In this document: positions 42,691 through 51,489 of the stretch, piece after piece | How positions within the stretch are numbered: the first letter of the stretch is position 1 | Layout: each line of letters opens with the position of its first letter | Assembly (NCBI GenBank): GCA_016744705.1 | Contig: JADGDU010000025.1 | Span: 281-64,280 of the forward strand | Direction of reading: 5' to 3' | DNA from: Candidatus Krumholzibacteriia bacterium | GTDB lineage: Bacteria > Krumholzibacteriota > Krumholzibacteriia > LZORAL124-64-63 | DNA: 64,000 bases | Notes under the pieces: generated by a model | Seen by the model: only the letters and a program-made list of their open reading frames with translations | Told to the model about the DNA's origin: nothing | Databases searched by the model: none | Translations under genes and position numbers: made by a program

Positions 42691-45339
42691 TTATTGACCG
42701 CTGGCTTCGGCCACTGCGGCCAAGCTGGTATTACTGACTTTCAAACCAAGCATGGTGATGTCATCGTCTGCATCTTCGGTGCCACTGAAATTGAAGAGTT
42801 GGTGGCGTAATTCTGCAAAGAGTTCGCCCACGTCTTTTTCCTGGGATTTGCGCAGCATGTCGTTTAATCGGTCTTCACCAAAATCTTCATCCCCGTCGGG
42901 TCCTTTGGTTTCGGTGACACCATCGGTATAGAAGAAGACCAAGTCCCCGCTGCACAGGTCGATGGTTTCTTCTTTGTAAACGCCGAAGTCGAAAGCACCC
43001 AGAGGCAGTCCGCCGGCTTCCAGCAAATGGATGTCGCCATTAGCCCGCAAGACCACGGGGGGATTATGTCCACCGGAGCTACAAAGCAGGGTGCATTCCA
43101 CCGGGTCGAAAATGGCCAAAAAGAGTGTGGCAAAGTGAGCCGGGTCGGTGCTGGCATGGATTTGCCGGTTGACTCTTTCGAGCACCAGACCGGGAGATTC
43201 ACAGGTGTCGCACTGGGCACGCAGGGCCGCTTGCAGGTTGGAGGCCAGGATGCTGGCGGGCATGCCTTTGCCACTGACATCGGCAATGATCATGGCCAGT
43301 TTGCCATCGCTGCGTTCGATGACGTCGTAATAATCTCCGGAGACCTGTTTGCTGGAGATGTTGATGGCGTCAATTTGGATGCCCTCAAAAGAGGGGATGG
43401 ATTCGGGCAAGAGGCGGGCCTGGATTTTGCGGGCCATGGCCATCTCTTCTTCAAGCTTCTGTTTGGCCACTTCTTCTTCATAGAGGCGGGTGTTTTCCAC
43501 CTGCAGGGCCACTTGTCCGGCCACAATGTTCAGCAATTGAATTTCATGAACCTGGTATTCTTCGCCACCGGGGCGCGGGGGCAGGGCCACGATGCCAATC
43601 AAACGCTCGGAAGTTCGCAAAGGAACGAGCAATTGCAAGCCGCAATCACTGAGAAGGGCTTGCTCCTGATGCTTGTTTTTCAGGTCGGCCTGTTCTTTGG
43701 TGATGGCTTGGCGGCCATCAAGGGGTTGGCTCTCTCCGGCGTCTACAAATAAGTGTTCTCCGGATTCAGCCAAATTGGGGCCCAAAGTGGGCAGGGTCAG
43801 TTTGTCTGGATACGAAAGTTCTGGGGTGATGCTGCCCAGGGTTTGGCTATGATGGATATCCAGGGGGCCCTGATCCTGGCGTGGGGAGAGCTGCACCGTG
43901 CCGGCCAGCCTGAAGTCGTAAGATACTTTTTCTTCACCAGCGAGGTAAACCACAAGCCCAGGCAGTTGCAGCACATTGCAAAGGCGGTTGCCAATGCGAT
44001 CCAGGAGCTCATCCCGTTTGATGATGCGTGGGATGTCCTTGCTGAACTCTTCGATGAGGGCCGTCATGTTATCGCGGGCATGATAAAAGCCGTGGTCCAA
44101 TTTGGATTGCAGGCGGCGGCGCAGAGGCCAGACGGCGGCCGCCACACCGAGGGAGACTCCGGCAGCCACCAAAGGGCTGGCGTAGGGAAAGAGGGCCAGC
44201 ACTTTACTGCCCAACCACCAGGCCATGCCCAGATATCCAATCCAGACGGTGGCGGTGAGCAGGGCGTAGGAGAGGCTCTTCTTCAGAAGCAGATCAATTT
44301 GCAGAACCTGATAACGGGCCACGCAGTAGCCAAAGGAAATGGGGATGGCAGCCAGGGGCACTACACCGAGGCGGGCCAGGGCCGGTTGGAAGGTGAGCTC
44401 TTCCATACCAATTTTAAAAATCAGAAAGGGGATGACGGCAGCCAGGGTTCCGAAGGTCAGAATGCGCACCCGTTGGCGCATCATGGGATCACGATAACTG
44501 AAATAGCCGTGCAGCAGGGCCACCAGTCCGAAGACATAGTAGAGCCCCAGAATCATCCACACCGTGGGGTGAATGTGGGCTCCGCGTTCGCCCACAAACT
44601 GATCCAGAGTGAACCGCAGGTAGAGCATCATGGGCATGATGTACAGCAGCGGCGTCAAGAAAGGATGGCGGGTGAGCATGGCCTTGCGGGTGGGGAAAAT
44701 CAGAAAGAAATGCAGGAACACCGCAGGCAGAGTGAACCTGGCCAGAGCACCAATGTTCTGGGTGATGATGGCACCCAGGTAATAACTGACTTGGTTTAAA
44801 TTGGTGACAAAGTAGAGGGTAAAGAAAAGGCAGAGCATATAGAAAAGAGCAGCAGGCCGTTCGTTATCACTGCGTAGGTACACCCAGAAGCCAATGCCCA
44901 GGTACACCAGTGCCAAGACCAGGTTGACGAGGTAATCGGCCAGGTTGGCCCGGGTGCTGGTCAGGGGGACATTCAGTTGCAGGTGCTGGTCGCCCCGTTT
45001 GATCAGGTAAGGTACTGTGGTGCCAGGTTTCTGCGTCCGCAAAACACCCGCTGCATCCTGGGGTGAGGCCACGATGCGGTTGGCGATGCCCTCAATTTTG
45101 TCGCCGGTGCGCAGGGGAGTGGGGGCGCCACTGGAACGTTGGGCCACATCCAATACTTCCAGAGTGGGACGGCCCAACAGCCAAACTGTTCCGTCGCTGG
45201 GACGGGCGCGGGTGGCATCAAAAATACAGAAGAGAGCAGCCACAACCACAAAAACACCAATGCTTAAGTGCAATTGGCGTGAAAGCAACAGCCGGAGGAT
45301 ACCCGACAGGGGATTGGGGTTCAGCCGCTCTGACGGCAT
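42691..45339 (-). CDS. Membrane sensor with GAF and SpoIIE/RsbU PP2C phosphatase domains
   Basis: The 882-residue protein starts with one TM segment (about 21-41). A periplasmic PDZ-like part follows (about 50-130, LRTGDKIEGIANRIVASPQD), then about eight TM helices (135-400). A GAF-like domain (about 430-590) and a linker (EEEVAKQKLEEEMAMARKIQ) precede a C-terminal PP2C domain with SGDYYDVI, IADVSGKGMPAS and YTDGVTETKGPDGDEDFG. RsbU-type phosphatases dephosphorylate anti-sigma antagonists, so it probably links an envelope or lipid signal to a stress sigma pathway. No anti-sigma or antagonist gene is adjacent. The ATG at 45339 follows GGAGA. Confidence 0.85.
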   Translation of the reverse strand: MPSERLNPNPLSGILRLLLSRQLHLSIGVFVVVAALFCIFDATRARPSDGTVWLLGRPTLEVLDVAQRSSGAPTPLRTGDKIEGIANRIVASPQDAAGVLRTQKPGTTVPYLIKRGDQHLQLNVPLTSTRANLADYLVNLVLALVYLGIGFWVYLRSDNERPAALFYMLCLFFTLYFVTNLNQVSYYLGAIITQNIGALARFTLPAVFLHFFLIFPTRKAMLTRHPFLTPLLYIMPMMLYLRFTLDQFVGERGAHIHPTVWMILGLYYVFGLVALLHGYFSYRDPMMRQRVRILTFGTLAAVIPFLIFKIGMEELTFQPALARLGVVPLAAIPISFGYCVARYQVLQIDLLLKKSLSYALLTATVWIGYLGMAWWLGSKVLALFPYASPLVAAGVSLGVAAAVWPLRRRLQSKLDHGFYHARDNMTALIEEFSKDIPRIIKRDELLDRIGNRLCNVLQLPGLVVYLAGEEKVSYDFRLAGTVQLSPRQDQGPLDIHHSQTLGSITPELSYPDKLTLPTLGPNLAESGEHLFVDAGESQPLDGRQAITKEQADLKNKHQEQALLSDCGLQLLVPLRTSERLIGIVALPPRPGGEEYQVHEIQLLNIVAGQVALQVENTRLYEEEVAKQKLEEEMAMARKIQARLLPESIPSFEGIQIDAINISSKQVSGDYYDVIERSDGKLAMIIADVSGKGMPASILASNLQAALRAQCDTCESPGLVLERVNRQIHASTDPAHFATLFLAIFDPVECTLLCSSGGHNPPVVLRANGDIHLLEAGGLPLGAFDFGVYKEETIDLCSGDLVFFYTDGVTETKGPDGDEDFGEDRLNDMLRKSQEKDVGELFAELRHQLFNFSGTEDADDDITMLGLKVSNTSLAAVAEASGQ

Positions 45340-45583
45340 GATTCTCCAATGGCATGGACCCGCTCAAAAGCGAGTCCTGTTATCGTCGTGGGATGGGCAT
45401 TCATATTCAACATCCCCCTAAAAAGTTCCCGTAATCCTTAGAAAAAGTATACTGTGCCTGGAGCTACGGGGCATCTATTAAGTGTAATGAGATCACTTTA
45501 CCCGAACCATGGTGCCTTTATTTGGTGCTATTTGGTAAATGTGTGATGTGTAAGTGAGACGTATGAAGATCCCGGAGGGTTGC
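45340..45583. other. Divergent intergenic region
   Basis: This gap separates the minus-strand phosphatase gene and the plus-strand LpdD-like gene and must hold both promoters. A TATACT (about 45448) is present, but a matching -35 is not clear. Other open frames here are short shadows. No gene or RNA structure was recognised. Confidence 0.3.
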
Positions 45584-46000
45584 ATGTGTGATGATAATCG
45601 AGGCCAGATGGAGGAACCAGGCCACGCTGATTCCCCCGCCGGAGGGTTCCTGGAGCAGGTTGAGGTGGGTGAAGATCGCACCCTGGTGAATTTGCGCATT
45701 GACCCCCTCGGAAGGGATTGGCTCCTGCGGGTGACTGGAGGCGAGGCCCATGTGGGGGCCGTGGCCACCGCTGCCGAGGGGCAGGTGCAATTGTCGGTGG
45801 TGGGTTCTCACAAGGAAGGGCCACTGGCGGAAATTTGTGCTGGAGTGTGGTCCCGGCTCACGGGACGAGTGTGTGTGGCGGTAGTGGGGATTCATCAGGA
45901 TCAGGCCACTCGGTCAGAAATTGACAGCATCGTGGATAATGTGCGGGAGGGACTGGACATTCTGGAATCTCGCTGGCGAAAGGCCGGTCATGCAAAATAA
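45584..46000 (+). CDS. LpdD-like (prenylated-flavin chaperone-like) protein
   Basis: The 138-residue protein has the pattern of the LpdD-like family: TGGEAHVGAVATAAEG, VVGSHKEGPLAEICAGVWSR and VCVAVVGIHQDQATRSEID. LpdD is the small third subunit of gallate-type UbiD decarboxylases and is thought to help with the prenylated FMN cofactor. No ubiD or ubiX gene is present here, so that role is only a family label. The start at 45584 has GGAGGG 5 nt upstream. It overlaps the following inositol-phosphatase-family gene by 11 nt, implying a shared function or expression. Confidence 0.58.
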   Translation: MCDDNRGQMEEPGHADSPAGGFLEQVEVGEDRTLVNLRIDPLGRDWLLRVTGGEAHVGAVATAAEGQVQLSVVGSHKEGPLAEICAGVWSRLTGRVCVAVVGIHQDQATRSEIDSIVDNVREGLDILESRWRKAGHAK

Positions 46001-46802
46001 TACAGATCTGGGACTACCTTTGGAAAAAATGATGATTCAATGGTGTGAGGAGGGGGCAGATATAGCCCGCCGCCACCATCGCCGCACCGGTAAGCTGGCC
46101 TTTAAATACGCCAGTGAGGCAGTGACCGAAGCCGATGGAGAGATTGAGACCTTGTTGCGCCAGCGCATTGCCACGGCCTTTCCGTCCGATTGGATAGTGG
46201 GGGAAGAATTTGGCGGCCCCGAGGCTACTGAGATTCCGAAAGGCCAACGTGTTTGGCAGATTGATCCCATCGATGGCACCTTAAATTTTGCCTTGGGCCT
46301 GCCTAACTATTGCATCAGCCTGGCGTTGTTGCAGGGCGATAAAGTGCTGGCTGCCTGTATTGTTCAACCTCCTACCGGTGATGTCTTTACGGCCCTGTTG
46401 GGTAAAGGTGCTCGATTGAATGGGGCGCCCATGAGCATCAGCACAGAGCGGGATTTGAAGGATGCGGTTGTCTGTCTGTCGCTCAAGAAAAAAGGACAGG
46501 TGATGCAAAGTCCTGAGTTGCTGCACGCACTCTGTTCAGCACCTCTGAGGTTGCGGCGTTGCGGTGCAGTGGCATTGGAGATGGCTTGGGTGGCGGCGGG
46601 TTTCTGCGATTTGATGGTGGCCAGTTTCAAAGGGGAAATTCATCCTTGGGATATTGCCGCAGGCTTGTTGCTGATTCAGGAAGCGGGAGGCGACACGGTG
46701 GATTTTCAAGGCCAACCGTATGTGATGAGTGCACCGGAGATGATGGTGGGATCCCCACGGGTGGCCCGCCAAATGGCGGGCCTATTCCCGTCAGGTCTCT
46801 AG
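45990..46802 (+). CDS. Inositol monophosphatase-family phosphatase
   Basis: This metal-dependent sugar-phosphatase has the family motifs in its 270 residues: VGEEFGG near residue 72, IDPIDGTLNFALGLP near 94 and the C-terminal HPWDIAAGLLLIQEAGG near 213. Candidate substrates include inositol-1-phosphate, histidinol phosphate, PAP and fructose-1,6-bisphosphate, which cannot be separated from sequence alone. The ATG at 45990 lies in the end of the LpdD-like gene. Its stop shares the palindrome CTAG with the stop of the converging CHAT-like gene (46799-46802). Confidence 0.88.
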   Translation: MQNNTDLGLPLEKMMIQWCEEGADIARRHHRRTGKLAFKYASEAVTEADGEIETLLRQRIATAFPSDWIVGEEFGGPEATEIPKGQRVWQIDPIDGTLNFALGLPNYCISLALLQGDKVLAACIVQPPTGDVFTALLGKGARLNGAPMSISTERDLKDAVVCLSLKKKGQVMQSPELLHALCSAPLRLRRCGAVALEMAWVAAGFCDLMVASFKGEIHPWDIAAGLLLIQEAGGDTVDFQGQPYVMSAPEMMVGSPRVARQMAGLFPSGL

Positions 46803-48145
46803 AGGTATTGCAGGGCCAGGGTGCCGTACCCACGCAACCCGTAGCTTAACCAGGCCGGGTGCTGGCTGCCCAGCTCCTGGCGAATATGTTGGGATGCATT
46901 CCAAACCGCAGCTCCCGTACACCAGCCATCAGCCAAATTACTGTATAGATAGCTGGCAAAAATACGAGCGGGACGACTGAACAGGGGAATGATGGGGCCG
47001 ACAAAGGTGGAGGCTCCGGCAGTGGTAAAGCGCATTCCCAGTTGGGGCAGGGCCCGGTAACTGTTGGAAAAAACCAGGGGCGGCATCCCGCCGTTGGCGC
47101 CGAGGCTTTCGGGCTCTACTGGGCCATCGTCCAGCAGCCAGGTATGGGCCGGGGGTTGGGTTGACCCGTTGCCTGGTGCGATGGACTGACCACCCATTTT
47201 GGCAATGCCCGCGCTGCCCACCCGGCTGTCGGTGAGTCCTTCCGTATCGTACTTATCACAAACCGAATCCAGCAGCGAGGTGATGGGGTCCACTCCGATC
47301 ACTTCCCCTTCCACACCCATGGCCTCTTCCAATTCCAAATCTGCCGGCGCATTGACTTCATCGATGAGTCGGTTCATCCAGAATTGGCCTTCGGTGTCTG
47401 AAACGGCTGCCGGTTGGCTGGTGGGGCCGGCAAAATGAATGGCCTGGTAGTTGATGCTCTGGGTTTTCAGTTCCGAGGGGGTGATGGATTTTTCGGGCAA
47501 ATCCAGATTGGCGAGATTTTGACCCAGCTGGTTGTGGCGCAGGGCACCCTGGATGGCTTCGGCTTCACGCTGGATGAGCCTTTTGATTTTTTCGTCAGTG
47601 TGGCCGGGTACAAAGAGAATTTCAGGAGCGGCCAGATTTTCGGGGCGCAGTTGGTCCAAAGTATTGTACAGATCGCTATCTCCGGCCTCATCCACCAGGA
47701 AATCGGCGCGCACCCAACGGGACATCCACGGGCGCTGGCTGGTGGCTTCGGGCACTGTGGAGGCGGTGGTGGCGGTGCAGATGGGATGCTTTTCCATCAC
47801 AAATTCGAGGCCGTTGTGCAGCCAGGTCCAAGGTATCGCGGCATATTCACTGTCGGTGACAATGTGATAGCCCACCAGTTCATCATGCTCGGGAATGCCC
47901 ACTTGAGGTGTTTGAATGGTGGCGGCGTTCTCGGCGGGGGTGAAGGCCTGTGCATCGTGACTGGTGAGGGCCTGAAAGAGCCGGCGGCCCACTTCGGCCA
48001 TTTTGTCGACGACTTTGGGACTATCCAGGCCGTGTTGTTCCTGCAAGACCAGTAAGTCACTGGAGAGGTACAGGGCTTCGGCCATAAATTTGTCAAATTC
48101 CTGGTTGGTTTTTGTCTCAGGCAGGATGATATCGATCCAGCGCAT
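46799..48145 (-). CDS. CHAT-like protein without the catalytic dyad
   Basis: The C-terminal half (residues about 230-448) resembles a CHAT (caspase-like) peptidase domain. YQAIHFAGPTSQP aligns with the His block HFAGHG, and PLVFSNSYRA with the Cys block. FTTAGASTFVGPIIPLFSRP, FASYLYSNLADGWCTGAAVW and PAWLSYGLRGYG match the fold's end. At the catalytic sites Pro replaces His and Ser-Tyr replaces Ala-Cys, so it is very probably inactive. The N-terminal 200 residues are helical and unassigned. The ATG at 48145 with GGAGGA upstream is chosen over a TTG 17 codons earlier. It may be a scaffold or decoy; no partner protease is nearby. Confidence 0.58.
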   Translation of the reverse strand: MRWIDIILPETKTNQEFDKFMAEALYLSSDLLVLQEQHGLDSPKVVDKMAEVGRRLFQALTSHDAQAFTPAENAATIQTPQVGIPEHDELVGYHIVTDSEYAAIPWTWLHNGLEFVMEKHPICTATTASTVPEATSQRPWMSRWVRADFLVDEAGDSDLYNTLDQLRPENLAAPEILFVPGHTDEKIKRLIQREAEAIQGALRHNQLGQNLANLDLPEKSITPSELKTQSINYQAIHFAGPTSQPAAVSDTEGQFWMNRLIDEVNAPADLELEEAMGVEGEVIGVDPITSLLDSVCDKYDTEGLTDSRVGSAGIAKMGGQSIAPGNGSTQPPAHTWLLDDGPVEPESLGANGGMPPLVFSNSYRALPQLGMRFTTAGASTFVGPIIPLFSRPARIFASYLYSNLADGWCTGAAVWNASQHIRQELGSQHPAWLSYGLRGYGTLALQYL

Positions 48146-48303
48146 CAAGTCCTCCGCTTCCAAATTATTGCGTTCCGAACTCAAAAGTTCGTTCAAATCC
48201 AGTTTTCAACCCTGTTTTCGGCATTTTTACCGGGAACTGAAGCCTGGAATTGTTGTTGTCTGAAAGAAGAACTGCACATTTCGTGCCGCTGAATAAAAGG
48301 CAC

Positions 48304-48358
48304 AAAAAAACCATCTCCACTCCAAGGAACAAATATTGTCCCAAAGATCAAGATGGTC
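48304..48358 (-). terminator. Terminator after tRNA-Leu
   Basis: Reading the minus strand, ACCATCT pairs with AGATGGT, followed by TTTTTT. Inside the loop GGGACAA pairs with TTGTTCC. It is rightly placed to end the tRNA-Leu transcript. Between here and the CHAT-like gene at 48145 no further gene is seen. Confidence 0.6.
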
Positions 48359-48449
48359 TGTCTTGTTTCCAGAAGCCTTCTACCGAAGATTTCCGAATAT
48401 TCAGAAAAGAATATTTCTGAACAAATTTCTGAAAAATCTAGAGATTGTA

Positions 48450-48536
48450 TGGTACCCAGAGGGAGACTCGAACTCCCACGAGGTTACCCTCACTACGACC
48501 TGAACGTAGCGCGTCTACCAATTCCGCCACCTGGGC
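48450..48536 (-). tRNA. tRNA-Leu (anticodon CAG)
   Basis: The 87-nt gene reads GCCCAGGTGGCGGAATTGGT at its 5' end. An anticodon stem CTACG/CGTAG with loop TTCAGGT gives anticodon CAG. A long variable arm (GAGGGTAACCTC), GTTCGAGTC in the T-loop and an encoded CCA end follow. The long variable arm marks it as a class II tRNA for leucine. Confidence 0.97.
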
Positions 48537-48651
48537 ACCTAATCTCTAACATCCATCACAGAATGGCGATTCCGTTGATGGGCGGTCAATCTAGTGCCTG
48601 GATCTGGCGGTGTCAACCTGCGGCCCACATTTTTTCAGGGAAATGCGTCAT

Positions 48652-48679
48652 TTGCAGGAACGGCCTGGAGAGGTATATT
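48652..48679 (+). promoter_or_regulatory. Promoter for the smpB cluster
   Basis: TTGCAG (48652-48657), a 16-nt spacer and TATATT (48674-48679) form a good sigma-70-type promoter about 44 nt before the smpB start. Confidence 0.6.
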
Positions 48680-48722
48680 CTGACACCTCAATATTAGTCA
48701 ACGCAGTAATCGGAGAATAGTG

Positions 48723-49196
48723 ATGGCACGCAAGGACGAACCCGCAGGGATCAAAATCATTGCCAAGAACCGCAAAGCCTGGCACGAGTTCGAAATTTTG
48801 GACACGTGGGAGGCTGGTCTTGTGTTATTGGGCACCGAGGTGAAGGCTCTGCGCAATGGCCGGGTCAGCCTGGGTGACTCCTATGCTGAGATTCGCAAGG
48901 GCGAAGCCTGGCTCCAGAAAATGCACATCGGGCCTTACGAAATGGGCAACCGGGAGAACCACGAACCTTTCCGCAGCCGTAAGCTGTTGTTGAGCAAAAG
49001 GGAAATCCGGAAGATGCGCCCCAAGCTGGAGGAACAGGGCCTGACCTTGGTTCCTTTAAAGATCTATTTTAAAAAGGGCCTGGTAAAGATCGAACTCGGT
49101 CTGGGCCGGGGTAAAAAAGTTCATGATAAACGCGATTCCAAGGCCAAGAAGGACGTCGATCGTCGCATGGCCCGGGAACTTGGCCGCCGTGAATAA
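48723..49196 (+). CDS. smpB: SsrA-binding protein SmpB
   Basis: SmpB brings tmRNA to stalled ribosomes for trans-translation. The 157-residue protein has IIAKNRKAWHEFEI, GLVLLGTEVKALRNGRVSL near residue 36, and GPYEMGNRENHEPFRSRKLLL. LTLVPLKIYFKKGLVKIEL follows, and a basic tail with GKKVHDKRDSKAKKD, all diagnostic. The ATG at 48723 follows CGGAGA. The ssrA gene is not in the window. An envelope gene cluster follows 20 nt later. Confidence 0.97.
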   Translation: MARKDEPAGIKIIAKNRKAWHEFEILDTWEAGLVLLGTEVKALRNGRVSLGDSYAEIRKGEAWLQKMHIGPYEMGNRENHEPFRSRKLLLSKREIRKMRPKLEEQGLTLVPLKIYFKKGLVKIELGLGRGKKVHDKRDSKAKKDVDRRMARELGRRE

Positions 49197-49216
49197 ATGA
49201 TGGGATGAGCACAGGG

Positions 49217-50857
49217 ATGTCTGCAAAATCCAAATTGAAATTGTTGCTGGTGGGAGTGGCTTTGTGCGCTTCGGCCGCTGTGGTGTTGGGACAGGATGCT
49301 GCCCCGCCGCCGGTGCAGGGTGATCCGTACCTGGATCCCATGGCTTTTTTGCGTGTGGATGAAAGCGCCGGAAATTTGCCGCTGACGGTGCGCCATCAGG
49401 CCACTGGCGAAACCCGAAAAATTGAAGGCCGCCACTTGCTGGTGGGCAGCGAGGAAATGTATTTGCCCTCGGCCGCTGTGGCCAAGGTATTGAAGGCCGG
49501 AAGATTCTGGGATGGCAGCCTGCGCCGCCTGACCATCAAGATAGGATCAAAAAACTTCATCATGATGGGGAACAGCCGCTTGGTGATCACCGGTGAAGGC
49601 GAAGCCTTGCTGCCGGTGGCGGTGCTGGATCACGAAGGCGACTTGTGGTTGCCGATGACCTTGGTGACCACGATCATCGGTCCTCAAATTCAGGAAAAGG
49701 TGAGCTGGGATCCTGGCGCGCGCCGATTGGAGCTGGGCAGCGCAGAATACAATGTCACCAGCTTGAAGGTGGAAAGCTTGGGACGCAGCACGGCGGTGCA
49801 CATTCAGTGCAGTGCCCCTTTGGGGTACCGGGCCAGCAGTCCCCAGACCGGTATCATTGAACTGAAAATTTATGGGGGAGAAGTCAATACCTCCCGCGTG
49901 GCCCGGCAGGGAAGCCGGGGCCTGGTGCGCAACGTGCGCAGCCGGCAGTACAGCGATCATGCCATGGTCAAGGTAATGGTGGATGATCTGGTGGGACATT
50001 TCCGCACCTACACCGCCGCTGATGGCATGGAAATAGTTCTGATACTGGAAGAGGAACAGGTTTCGGCCCTGCCATCGCCTGTGCCCCACGGACACGCCAA
50101 TGTGAATGTTGATCAGGGCCTGGTGGATATGACCAACGCCATCCGGGTGCGCACGGTGGTGATTGATCCTGGCCATGGCGGGCACGATGCCGGGGCTGTG
50201 AGCCGGCGGGGCATTTTGGAGAAAAATGTCAATCTGGGAGTGGCTAAAGAGCTGCAACGATATTTGCGCCGGGAAAGTGATCTGGAAGTGGTTCTGACCC
50301 GTGAGCGGGACGAGTATCTGGAATTAGCCGACCGGGCAGAAATCGCCAATCGCAATGGAGGGGATCTTTTCATCTCGCTGCATTGCAACAGCTGGTTTAA
50401 CGATGGCGCCCAGGGGTTGGAAACATTCTTTCTTTCTCCTGCCAAAAGTGATTGGGCCAAGAGCGTGGAAGCGGCAGAGAACAGTGCCGGCGGCGAGCCC
50501 GGTGATGTGGAATTTATTGTCTGGGAGTTGGTGCAAAACCGATTCATCAGCAGCAGCAGCCAGCTGGCCGAGGTGCTGCAAAAAGATGTGTGTGAAGAAA
50601 TGAATTTGAACAACCGTGGTGTGCGCCAGGCCGGGTTCCGGGTTCTGGTAGGGGCCTACATGCCAGCGGTTTTGGTGGAGTTGGGTTTCCTGACCAATCC
50701 TGATGAAGAAAAACGTTTGGGCGATAGCTCTTACCAACGGCGCATGGCCCGGGCTTTGGGCGACGCTGTTTTGGCCTACAGCCATCAGATGGCCGCCACC
50801 GTGCCTGCCGATAGCACCAATGCCGATGATGGGGAAAGCGAGGACGATGATGAGTGA
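49217..50857 (+). CDS. N-acetylmuramoyl-L-alanine amidase (Amidase_3)
   Basis: This periplasmic zinc enzyme cleaves the amide between MurNAc and the stem peptide. The 546-residue protein has a signal peptide (LKLLLVGVALCASAAVVLG) and beta-rich AMIN-like parts (about 30-290) that target peptidoglycan or the septum. An Amidase_3 domain follows: VVIDPGHGGHDAGAV (His ligand), GILEKNVNL (Glu ligand), LFISLHCNSW (His ligand) and VELGFLTN (catalytic Glu). It ends in an acidic tail. A start four codons earlier is equally open. The end overlaps the next gene. Confidence 0.9.
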   Translation: MSAKSKLKLLLVGVALCASAAVVLGQDAAPPPVQGDPYLDPMAFLRVDESAGNLPLTVRHQATGETRKIEGRHLLVGSEEMYLPSAAVAKVLKAGRFWDGSLRRLTIKIGSKNFIMMGNSRLVITGEGEALLPVAVLDHEGDLWLPMTLVTTIIGPQIQEKVSWDPGARRLELGSAEYNVTSLKVESLGRSTAVHIQCSAPLGYRASSPQTGIIELKIYGGEVNTSRVARQGSRGLVRNVRSRQYSDHAMVKVMVDDLVGHFRTYTAADGMEIVLILEEEQVSALPSPVPHGHANVNVDQGLVDMTNAIRVRTVVIDPGHGGHDAGAVSRRGILEKNVNLGVAKELQRYLRRESDLEVVLTRERDEYLELADRAEIANRNGGDLFISLHCNSWFNDGAQGLETFFLSPAKSDWAKSVEAAENSAGGEPGDVEFIVWELVQNRFISSSSQLAEVLQKDVCEEMNLNNRGVRQAGFRVLVGAYMPAVLVELGFLTNPDEEKRLGDSSYQRRMARALGDAVLAYSHQMAATVPADSTNADDGESEDDDE

Positions 50858-51488
50858 GCAACCCTCCCTTGGGGATCGCCGCCGTCCTTCCACTCGTCGC
50901 CCCAAAAAACGCAAAAGTTTTCCCTGGGCCCTCTTGGTGTGGGCCATCATTCTGGGCTTTGCCGGACTGGGCGGGAAGTGGTATCTGTCGACTATGTCGG
51001 ATACTGAAGAACCCGCAGGTTTCAACTCTTTCGTGGTGGAAGAAACATCGGCGACATCGCTCATGGGTGACCGCTCGGTGGTCCTGGTTTATCCCGAATG
51101 GGACGCCACCGGTTATGTAACCGAAGAACGCCAAATCATCAGCCGGGACCGGGCGGGGGAGGACCTTCTGAACCTCATGCGTTTGCTCTGTGCGGGGCCC
51201 AACATCAGTGGTTCCGTAAGTCCTTTTCCTCAGGGCACGGTTGCCAACGCTGCTTTTTATAATCCGGAAGATCAATCTGTTGTGCTGGACTTCAGCATGG
51301 AGTTGGTCACCGGTCACCCTGGGGGCAGCACAGCCGAAGCCGCCACTTTGACCAGCATTCTGCGCACTGTTGCCTTAAATTTTCCCAACACCCGCAGCTG
51401 CGTCATTTTGGTGGATGGATCCCAGGTGGAAACCCTGGCCGGGAATGTGAATTTGGAACAAGCTTTTGATCCGCGAAGGTGGCTTTGA
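50850..51488 (+). CDS. GerMN-domain membrane protein
   Basis: The 212-residue protein has a basic N-terminus (RRRPSTRRPKKRKS), one TM helix (PWALLVWAIILGFAGLGG) and a GerMN domain in the periplasm (about 75-210). Motifs are RAGEDLLNLMRLLCAGPN, VANAAFYNPEDQSVVLDFS and TSILRTVALNFPNTRSCVIL. GerMN domains occur in germination and cell-wall proteins. Next to an amidase and MurI it probably works in peptidoglycan control. The start lies 8 nt inside the amidase end; the MurI start follows its stop by 1 nt. Confidence 0.83.
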   Translation: MSEQPSLGDRRRPSTRRPKKRKSFPWALLVWAIILGFAGLGGKWYLSTMSDTEEPAGFNSFVVEETSATSLMGDRSVVLVYPEWDATGYVTEERQIISRDRAGEDLLNLMRLLCAGPNISGSVSPFPQGTVANAAFYNPEDQSVVLDFSMELVTGHPGGSTAEAATLTSILRTVALNFPNTRSCVILVDGSQVETLAGNVNLEQAFDPRRWL

Positions 51489-51489
51489 T

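Noticed and set aside
43753..44799. Plus-strand open frame of 348 codons
   Set aside because: It lies wholly opposite the RsbU-type phosphatase gene, whose motifs are clear. The translation has low complexity and no start signals.
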